NCBI GenBank assembly: GCA_902802325.1
Contig: CADCLV010000011.1
Span: 1-48,553 of the forward strand
Reading direction: 5' to 3'
Length of the DNA stretch: 48,553 bases
Source of the DNA: Oscillospiraceae bacterium
Lineage (GTDB): Bacteria > Bacillota > Clostridia > Saccharofermentanales > Saccharofermentanaceae
The position numbers and the translations under genes were made by a program. Below, one piece after another: positions 43,472 through 48,553 of this stretch (its first letter is position 1; every line of letters starts with the position of its first letter). Below the pieces are notes generated by a model, which ran no database searches, had not been told where the DNA came from, and was given only the letters and a program-made list of their open reading frames with translations.

Positions 43472-44367
43472 GTTCGGAGTCTTATTCCGGAAACATCAAA
43501 TCTGAGATCCGAAAGCACAACTATAAATCATCTTCCGAGTGGGCGGCCGAAATGGCCGCCATCTGTCTTTGCAGCGGATTCCAAAGTGACCTTAAGGAGG
43601 AAGTGACCCGCGTCCTTTGTACCACGGAGGAAGTGGCGGAACGACTGGTTTTGGATGCCAAAAACGGGCAGTGCGTGCTTCCTTCTGAAGGTCCGGTCAA
43701 GGTCGGAAGAAGAGGCGGAAGCGTATTCCAGGTGACTTTCCCGGCGATCGAATTCGATAATTTCATTACCCGGTATCTTCTTCCGGACGTGATCGTGGAA
43801 GAGATCTCTTCCGACGAAAGACTTCGCCGGGCTATGCTTCGTGGTGCATTTCTGGCAAGAGGATCCATGAGCGATCCGAATCTCCGGTACCGGATCGAGA
43901 TCCTCTGTAAGACAGATGCCTTTGTGAAAATGCTGGTGCTCCTGATGCATGCGGAAAATATCCAGCCGGCAACAAGGGTACTGGACACTACCTGGTCGAT
44001 CTACTTTAAAAAGCATGATGAGATCTGTGATTTTCTCGTGATCCTGGGTGCGGTCAATCAGATGATGGAACTGCAGAATATCCGTGCGCAGCACGAGGTG
44101 AACCGGATGGTGGCCCGTTCGGTGAACCTGGATACCTGGACCGTGAGGCAGCAGTCGGAGGCCAGCGCCAGAAGAAATCAGAAACTTCAGGAACTTCTGG
44201 ATTCGGAAAAGGCAGCGAAGATCCCCAAAGACCTTCTGGCTGTGGCAAGGGTGCATCTGGATAATCCGGGGCTTTCTCTTTCTGAACTTGGGAAACTGAT
44301 GGATCCGCCCATCAGTAAATCCGGTATGAATCACCGGCTCCGGAAACTGATGGATCTTCTGGACTAG
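43468..44367 (+). CDS. whiA: WhiA family DNA-binding protein
   Basis: A 299-residue protein joining an N-terminal domain related to LAGLIDADG homing endonucleases (about 10-200, with the family's GAFLARGSMSDP) and a C-terminal helix-turn-helix (about 215-298, LAVARVHLDNPGLSLSELGKLM, then PISKSGMNHRLRKL). In Bacillus it is linked to cell division and chromosome segregation. It is translationally coupled to rapZ and is the last gene of the block. No separate terminator with a T-run is obvious right after it. Confidence 0.95.
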   Translation: MSSESYSGNIKSEIRKHNYKSSSEWAAEMAAICLCSGFQSDLKEEVTRVLCTTEEVAERLVLDAKNGQCVLPSEGPVKVGRRGGSVFQVTFPAIEFDNFITRYLLPDVIVEEISSDERLRRAMLRGAFLARGSMSDPNLRYRIEILCKTDAFVKMLVLLMHAENIQPATRVLDTTWSIYFKKHDEICDFLVILGAVNQMMELQNIRAQHEVNRMVARSVNLDTWTVRQQSEASARRNQKLQELLDSEKAAKIPKDLLAVARVHLDNPGLSLSELGKLMDPPISKSGMNHRLRKLMDLLD

Positions 44368-44487
44368 CTTTTACTAATGTTTATCCTTATTTTTCCTTTA
44401 CTTTTTCTCTGGCACTTTTCTGGTACAATCTTACAATAGTATGTGTAGAGATTTCGTCCAATGTGACATCAGGAGGAGGCAGACGGC

Positions 44488-45279
44488 ATGAGAAAGATGG
44501 GAAGAAGAGATGGAAAATTCTTCACATTATCTTTCCGTAGCCGCGTGCTGGGACTGTCTTCGCTTCTGCTTCTTTTTGTGGGGGCAGTCTGGCTGTTTTT
44601 CCGGTATATGCGTTATCCGGTGGGACTTCACTTGTTCTGCGGAATGGTCTGCTTCCTGATGTTTCTTGTCATGACATTATTTTTCTTTTGGACCTCGGCT
44701 CCGGTCCGGCCTTTTCTGATGCTGGGATTGTCGGTGGAGACGGTGGCGATCTCGGTCCTGGCGGCTTCTTTCCTTCCCTGGTCCTTTGCTTCCTCCAAGC
44801 CGGAATTATATTCCAGGCATATGGCGTACCTTCGGACTAAGCATATTTCGTCTACCTGCCTTCCCACCTCGCTTCCGAAAGATGTATTTGAATATGAACT
44901 GGCCTATCAGGCGGAACAGAAAGAAAGGCCGGGTTTTCTGATCGTGGAATACCGCTGTGTCGGGAAATCCATATCCGAATATAGAAAAACGGCCCGTATC
45001 ATGTCTGTACTGAATGCTATGAGCCTGGATGAGCTTTCTGCACCGGAATTGAAGGTGGAGAACCGTGAAAAACTGGCGGAACTCTTCGGTGTGAAAGCAG
45101 AGGAGCTGGGGGATTATATGATCCAGCTGGAACTTCCGGAGGATATCGATAAACATCCAGATGCCCGGGTCTATATTACATCCTGCTCGCAGGATATGGA
45201 GAATCCGACCACCGAGGCCATATTGATCGACGTGGCCAACGGATGGGTATGCTTCATTAAGATGATCAGCACGGTATAA
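44488..45279 (+). CDS. Unknown membrane protein
   Basis: A 263-residue protein whose ATG at 44488 has AGGAGG upstream. The N-terminal 115 residues hold three transmembrane helices (about 22-40, 48-70 and 78-98) after a basic start (MRKMGRRDGKFF). The C-terminal part (about 105-263) is soluble, with no motif I recognise (LPKDVFEYELAYQ, then LEVENREKLAELFG-like and VYITSCSQDMENP). It stands alone between whiA and a strong terminator. I cannot assign a function. Confidence 0.7.
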   Translation: MRKMGRRDGKFFTLSFRSRVLGLSSLLLLFVGAVWLFFRYMRYPVGLHLFCGMVCFLMFLVMTLFFFWTSAPVRPFLMLGLSVETVAISVLAASFLPWSFASSKPELYSRHMAYLRTKHISSTCLPTSLPKDVFEYELAYQAEQKERPGFLIVEYRCVGKSISEYRKTARIMSVLNAMSLDELSAPELKVENREKLAELFGVKAEELGDYMIQLELPEDIDKHPDARVYITSCSQDMENPTTEAILIDVANGWVCFIKMISTV

Positions 45280-45312
45280 AAGCCGAAAATGCATGAGGAC
45301 AGTGCATTTGCC

Positions 45313-45337
45313 GACGCGGAAGACCGCGTCTTTTTTA
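45313..45337 (+). terminator. Intrinsic terminator after the unknown membrane protein gene
   Basis: A perfect stem GACGCGG (45313-45319) / CCGCGTC (45324-45330) with an AAGA loop, followed by TTTTTT. Confidence 0.92.
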
Positions 45338-45363
45338 TGTTCACAGGTTCGGAAAAAAAGATA

Positions 45364-45397
45364 GGTATTGACATATTGCTCAATACCGATCTATAAT
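45364..45397 (+). promoter_or_regulatory. Sigma-A promoter with overlapping inverted repeat (candidate PadR operator)
   Basis: TTGACA (45368-45373), an 18-base spacer and a perfect TATAAT (45392-45397) form a consensus promoter. GGTATTG (45364-45370) and CAATACC (45381-45387) form a 7-bp inverted repeat that covers the -35 box. A weaker GTAT/ATAC repeat lies just downstream. It is placed about 100 bases before the PadR gene, as expected for autoregulation. Confidence 0.8.
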
Positions 45398-45500
45398 CAG
45401 TATTGTTGAATATACAGTAGTGTTCATTATTGCATAGCTCAACGAAAAAGAAACTGAACTCGAATCGAATGAAAATCTGAAAAGAAGGAGGGACATGCAT

Positions 45501-45818
45501 ATGAACGTGCAATTCAAAAAGGGCGTGCTGGACCTTTGTGTACTGGCAATGCTCAATGATAATGACCGGTACGGATATGAACTGGCCAGTACACTCTCCG
45601 AGGCGATCATGATCTCGGATGGCACCGTATATCCGCTTCTTAGAAAACTTGCCAGCGACGGTCTGGTGGCTTCCTATCTGCAGGAATCCCAGAGTGGTCC
45701 GCCGCGGAAGTACTATAGTCTGACCTCGATGGGAAGGATCCGCCTTCAGGAGCTTCTGGATGACTGGATCACCTTCACGGCCAGCGTGAATAAGATCGTA
45801 GGAGGGAAAAGCGCATGA
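45501..45818 (+). CDS. PadR-family transcriptional regulator
   Basis: A 105-residue regulator consisting of one winged helix: KKGVLDLCVLAMLNDNDRYGYELASTL, then SDGTVYPLLRKLASDGLVASYLQESQSGPPRKYYSLT and a C-terminal dimerisation helix. The ATG at 45501 is preferred over the one at 45495, because AAGGAGG would be only three bases from the earlier ATG. It overlaps the HAAS gene by four bases. PadR-HAAS operons are common in Firmicutes, where PadR represses its own operon; an inverted repeat covers the promoter here. Confidence 0.93.
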   Translation: MNVQFKKGVLDLCVLAMLNDNDRYGYELASTLSEAIMISDGTVYPLLRKLASDGLVASYLQESQSGPPRKYYSLTSMGRIRLQELLDDWITFTASVNKIVGGKSA

Positions 45819-46586
45819 ATAGAAAAGAGTATATTACTGCGCTCCGTGCGCAGCTTCGTAGACTTCCTTCCGATGATGTGGAGGAAATCGTCAAGGAGTT
45901 TGAGACACACTTCGAGATGGGTCTGGCAGACGGCAAGAGCGAGAGTGAGATCGCAGCCAAGCTGGGCTCTCCGGAGGAAGTATCCCAGATCTATCTCAGT
46001 GATGCGATCCCGGCATTTGATGTATCCGGTGCACAGAATGTATGCGCGCCCCAGATGCCGATTATACCGGTGAAGACCGGTATGGTGATCGACCGTGGTG
46101 TCGGTCCGCAGACCGCCGCAGGTTTTGCCGCAGGTGGTTTTGCACGGCCGCTGGTAAATGCGGCACCAAGAAATACTGCCCCCAAGCCGGAGCCGCCGTC
46201 TTTTGAGAATGCGCATACCGGAGCCAAAGATAAGGAAACATATGAAGAACCGCAGCCGCAAACCGGTAAGAAGTATGATCTCCCGGATTATACTCAATAT
46301 CCCTCCCAGGATCCCAATACGGTGAAGAAAGCGGGTAAAGAACACAATTTACTCTTCTCTGTACTCTCCGGTGGTAATGGGGCTTCTGTCCGGCGTACTC
46401 TTTACCTGGGCGATGGAAATGACTTCTGCCGTAGCCGGTACGGTATGTCTGGCGATCAGTCTGGCATTCGGCGCCATTGCTATGCTCTTCGTGGCGTTCT
46501 TCGCTGTCAAGGGCTTCATTCTGGGTACGTATCACTACATCCGTTACATCATTAAGATCAACGGATCGAAAGGAGGCAACGCATGA
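45815..46586 (+). pseudogene. HAAS (DUF1700) membrane protein gene with a +1 frameshift
   Basis: The frame starting at 45815 encodes an HAAS domain (MNRKEYITALRAQLRRLP, then DDVEEIVKEFETHFEMGLADGKSESEIAAKLGSPEEVSQ), then a linker, and reaches NLLFSVL near 46365. There the frame passes into nonsense (SVRRTLYLGDG). From 46371 another frame continues with the expected membrane segment (VVMGLLSGVLFTW, then AISLAFGAIAMLFVAFFAVKG) and ends in ATGA overlap with the next gene. Removing one G from CCGGTGG at about 46369-46372 joins them as LSVVMGLL. It is either a real mutation, a sequencing or assembly error, or a recoding site. Uncorrected, the product would be 246 residues without the membrane part. 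Confidence 0.85.
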
Positions 46587-46945
46587 AGAAGGGAACCGCG
46601 GTTTGTATCGTAATTATGGCAGCCAGCTTCGTGCTGTCGATGATGTTCCTTTTTATCAGTGCCGGTCTTTATGTAGTATCCGGTACAAAGGAACTGGCGG
46701 AGCGTATCCGCGACAACAGATGGGATGACATCGATGACAAGTTCGATTTTATCGAGGTGGATAAAGAAGACGGCGTCAAGGTCGATGTGCCCGGATTGCA
46801 CGTCATCGTCGATGATCTCGGTGTAGATGTAAATGTACTGGGAATTCACGTGGATATGCGTGACGACGAAGAAGGCGAAGGAAATAAGACTGAGGAGAAG
46901 GGTTCTTCCGAAAATAAGGAGACTACGGAGGCCGGTGCGGCATAA
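46583..46945 (+). CDS. Small acidic membrane protein of the PadR-HAAS operon
   Basis: A 120-residue protein with one N-terminal transmembrane helix (about 7-33), then a very acidic domain (DDIDDKFDFIEVDKEDGV and VDDLGVDVNVLGIHVDMRDDEEGEG) and a Glu/Lys/Thr-rich tail. HAAS operons often end with a DUF4097-type beta-helix protein. Here the VKVDVPGLHVIVDD and VDVNVLGIHVDM strands might be a short remnant of such a fold, but I cannot confirm it. The ATG overlaps the stop of the preceding frame (ATGA) and follows an AAAGGAGG site. A terminator closes the operon. Confidence 0.72.
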   Translation: MKKGTAVCIVIMAASFVLSMMFLFISAGLYVVSGTKELAERIRDNRWDDIDDKFDFIEVDKEDGVKVDVPGLHVIVDDLGVDVNVLGIHVDMRDDEEGEGNKTEEKGSSENKETTEAGAA

Positions 46946-46977
46946 TTCGTAGAAAACGGAAGAAGAAACTGAAGATC

Positions 46978-47010
46978 GGCTGTCTTGCAGAATGCAAGGC
47001 AGCCTTTTTT
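46978..47010 (+). terminator. Intrinsic terminator of the PadR-HAAS operon
   Basis: GGCTG-CTTGCA pairs with TGCAAG-CAGCC around a GAA loop with one mismatched pair, followed by TTTTTT at 47005-47010. Confidence 0.9.
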
Positions 47011-47034
47011 CCTTCTGGAAAATTCCCGAAAAAC

Positions 47035-47063
47035 TTGACATCGGATTTTTTTCGCCGCATAAT
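47035..47063 (+). promoter_or_regulatory. Sigma-A promoter of the T-box/paaK unit
   Basis: TTGACA (47035-47040), a 17-base spacer and CATAAT (47058-47063). It lies directly before the T-box leader. Confidence 0.8.
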
Positions 47064-47089
47064 CTGCTTAACTGTTATATATAAATGCT

Positions 47090-47397
47090 TTGACGGAGAA
47101 GAGTAGCGGTCAGATGTCGTACAGGGCGTGCCGGCGGAAGAATTGAGAGCCGGCATACGAGCGGAAGATCAGGCGAAGTTCCCTCCCGAGCAGTTTCTCT
47201 GAACATGGTTTGCTTTTTATCAGCAGGCGGTCAGTAGGAGGAGACGGATGAGCTCACCGTTATCCGGAGCAGAGGCTGATCGGCCTTGAAAGAGTGCGAG
47301 TGCATTTCCAAAAGAAAAAGACTCGAAGATGGGTGGTACCGCGAAATATGTAATTTCGTCCCATTGCTGGTAAGTTATCCGGCGATGGGATTTTTTG
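47090..47397 (+). promoter_or_regulatory. T-box riboswitch, apparent Phe (UUC) specifier
   Basis: Uncharged tRNA binding to such a leader prevents termination. The conserved T-box sequence TGGGTGGTACCGCG is at 47330-47343. Stem I begins with the GA-motif GGAGAAGAGTAG near 47096 and has a distal hairpin TGCCGGC/GCCGGCA. On its 3' side GAAG-TTC-CCTCCCGAGCAG has the usual layout of a specifier loop, giving TTC at 47179-47181 (Phe). The antiterminator pairs GCGAAAT with ATTTCGT and TGGG with CCCA. The competing terminator is TCCCATTGCTGG (47359-47370) / CCGGCGATGGGA (47379-47390) plus TTTTTT. The Phe call is by alignment by eye. Confidence 0.92.
47359..47396 (+). terminator. Regulated terminator of the T-box
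   Basis: A 12-bp stem (two G-T pairs) with an 8-base loop and a run of six T (47391-47396). Its 5' arm includes the CCCA needed for the antiterminator, so the two structures exclude each other. Confidence 0.9.
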
Positions 47398-47429
47398 TTG
47401 CCGGAAGAAAGCGAAAGGAAGGTAGCAAC

Positions 47430-48553
47430 ATGAGAAAAGAAGTGAATTCATGGATCTGGGATCCCAAGGCGGAGTGTATGTCCGATGACGAGCGGGCCAA
47501 GGTCCAGAGCGAACGTCTCATCAATTGTGTCAACCGCATGTATGAGAATGTTCCGTACTACAGAAAGAGAATGGATGAAAAAGGTGTGACACCCGGCGAC
47601 ATCAAGAGTGTCGAGGATCTGCCGAAACTTCCTTTTTGCGATAAGTTCGATTTCCGAGATAACTATCCTTTCGGTACATTGGCGGTTCCGAGAGAACAGC
47701 TGGTTCGTGTACACGCTTCGTCCGGTACGACCGGCCGCATGAAGGTCGTCGGCTATACCGCCAATGACGTTGCGCTTTGGAACCAGGTATTGTGCCGTGC
47801 TATGGCAAGAGCCGGTGTCCAGAAGGGTGACCTCGTTCATATCGCGTACGGCTACGGTCTCTTCACCGGAGGCTTAGGACCGCATTTCGCCTGTGCCGAA
47901 TTAGGTGCGACGGCGATTCCGGTATCCGGCGGCAACACAGCCCGTCAGATCCAGATCCTGACCGAGTGGAAACCGGAAGTCCTGATGTGCACCCCGACTT
48001 ATGCACTGCATATTGCCGACCAGCTGGAGCAGGCCGGTATCGATAAGTCCCAGCTGAATCTTCGTGTCGGTATCTTCGGCGCCGAGGCATGGACGCTGGA
48101 GATGAGAGATCAGATCGAAGAGAAGCTCGGACTTCGAGCTTTCGATATTTACGGCCTGACCGAGATCTGCGGTCCGGGCGTAGGATGCTCCTGCGATAAG
48201 TCGGATCTGATTCATATCGAATCCGACCACTTCATTCCGGAGATCGTAGATCCGGAGACCGGCGAGGTGCTTCCGGACGGACAGATGGGTGAACTGGTAT
48301 TCTCTTCCGTCAGCAAGGAAGGTGTACCGCTTCTGCGTTATAACACCCATGACCTGACCCGTCTGTATCACGGTAAATGTGAATGCGGACGTACCACACC
48401 AAAGATCGAGAAAGTTACCGGCCGTGCCGATGACATGATGATCATCCGTGGCGTCAATGTCTTCCCGTCCCAGATCGAAGCCGTTCTTCTGGCTCACAGT
48501 GAAGTAGAACCGCACTATATGATCTATCTGGATCGTCTGCATAACCTGGACCG
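47430..48553 (+). CDS. paaK: Phenylacetate-CoA ligase (partial, runs off window)
   Basis: An adenylate-forming enzyme that activates phenylacetate (or a related aryl acid) to its CoA thioester. The ATG at 47430 has AAGGAAGG upstream, and the frame stays open to the end of the window (374 codons of about 430-440). Motifs are VHASSGTTGRMKVVGYT (P-loop, about residues 92-108), GYGLFTGGLGPHFACAELGATAIP, the AEAWTLEMR-IEEKLG-AFDIYGLTE A5-type core and RADDMMIIRGVNVFPSQIE near the end, all typical of PaaK. The T-box in front ties its expression to tRNA-Phe charging, which fits a role in aromatic amino acid salvage or breakdown, for example with an indolepyruvate-type oxidoreductase encoded beyond the window. 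Confidence 0.95.
   Translation, partial: MRKEVNSWIWDPKAECMSDDERAKVQSERLINCVNRMYENVPYYRKRMDEKGVTPGDIKSVEDLPKLPFCDKFDFRDNYPFGTLAVPREQLVRVHASSGTTGRMKVVGYTANDVALWNQVLCRAMARAGVQKGDLVHIAYGYGLFTGGLGPHFACAELGATAIPVSGGNTARQIQILTEWKPEVLMCTPTYALHIADQLEQAGIDKSQLNLRVGIFGAEAWTLEMRDQIEEKLGLRAFDIYGLTEICGPGVGCSCDKSDLIHIESDHFIPEIVDPETGEVLPDGQMGELVFSSVSKEGVPLLRYNTHDLTRLYHGKCECGRTTPKIEKVTGRADDMMIIRGVNVFPSQIEAVLLAHSEVEPHYMIYLDRLHNLD

Overview
The window reads as a chromosomal segment of an anaerobic Firmicute of the class Clostridia. The evidence is a V-type (not F-type) ATPase operon whose membrane rotor keeps sodium-binding residues, the hprK-murB-rapZ-whiA block, strong AGGAGG-type ribosome binding sites, intrinsic terminators with T-runs, a T-box riboswitch, and genes coding on both strands at moderate GC. 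I cannot name a genus from sequence alone. Almost everything is chromosomal housekeeping or lifestyle gene content. I see no transposase, integrase, phage module or CRISPR array.

Layout. 1-8857 (minus strand): the start of a small membrane protein gene cut by the window edge, then the complete nine-gene V-ATPase operon (order from its promoter: H/G, I, K, E, C, F, A, B, D). 9303-12374 (plus): a two-gene ABC-2 exporter and a NERD-like protein. 12536-16047: an extended SDR epimerase, an isochorismatase-like hydrolase translationally coupled to a CatA-like acyltransferase that has lost its catalytic His, and the tRNA thiolase gene mnmA. 16048-16624 is a non-coding block packed with related hairpins and direct repeats. 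16625-21226: a Bce-type peptide-sensing/resistance module (ATPase, large permease, response regulator, intramembrane-sensing kinase). 21249-22918: a two-gene SufC/SufB-like pair that looks like a minimal Fe-S assembly system.

22950-31676: a c-di-GMP phosphodiesterase with a degenerate GGDEF domain, tRNA-Ala(CGC), a surface-anchored beta-helix-like protein, a GH31 glycosidase with an altered acid/base site, a degenerate iron-type alcohol dehydrogenase and the CCA-adding enzyme. 31959-38104 is a cell-surface and membrane region: an orphan prepilin, a secreted CAP-domain protein on a Thr/Glu-rich stalk, a DUF2752 protein, and three proteins with N-terminal zinc ribbons, one of them a long hendecad coiled coil.

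38286-48553: an EF-G-like GTPase, hprK-murB-rapZ-whiA, an unknown membrane protein, and a PadR/HAAS/small-membrane-protein operon. The HAAS gene carries a one-base frameshift, and a clear promoter-operator precedes the operon. Last comes a phenylacetate-CoA ligase gene (truncated by the window end) behind a T-box leader whose apparent specifier codon is UUC (Phe). The leads most worth following are the Phe T-box on the ligase, the minimal SufCB pair, the hairpin family at 16.1-16.4 kb, the zinc-ribbon/hendecad cluster, and the run of enzyme paralogs with lost catalytic residues.
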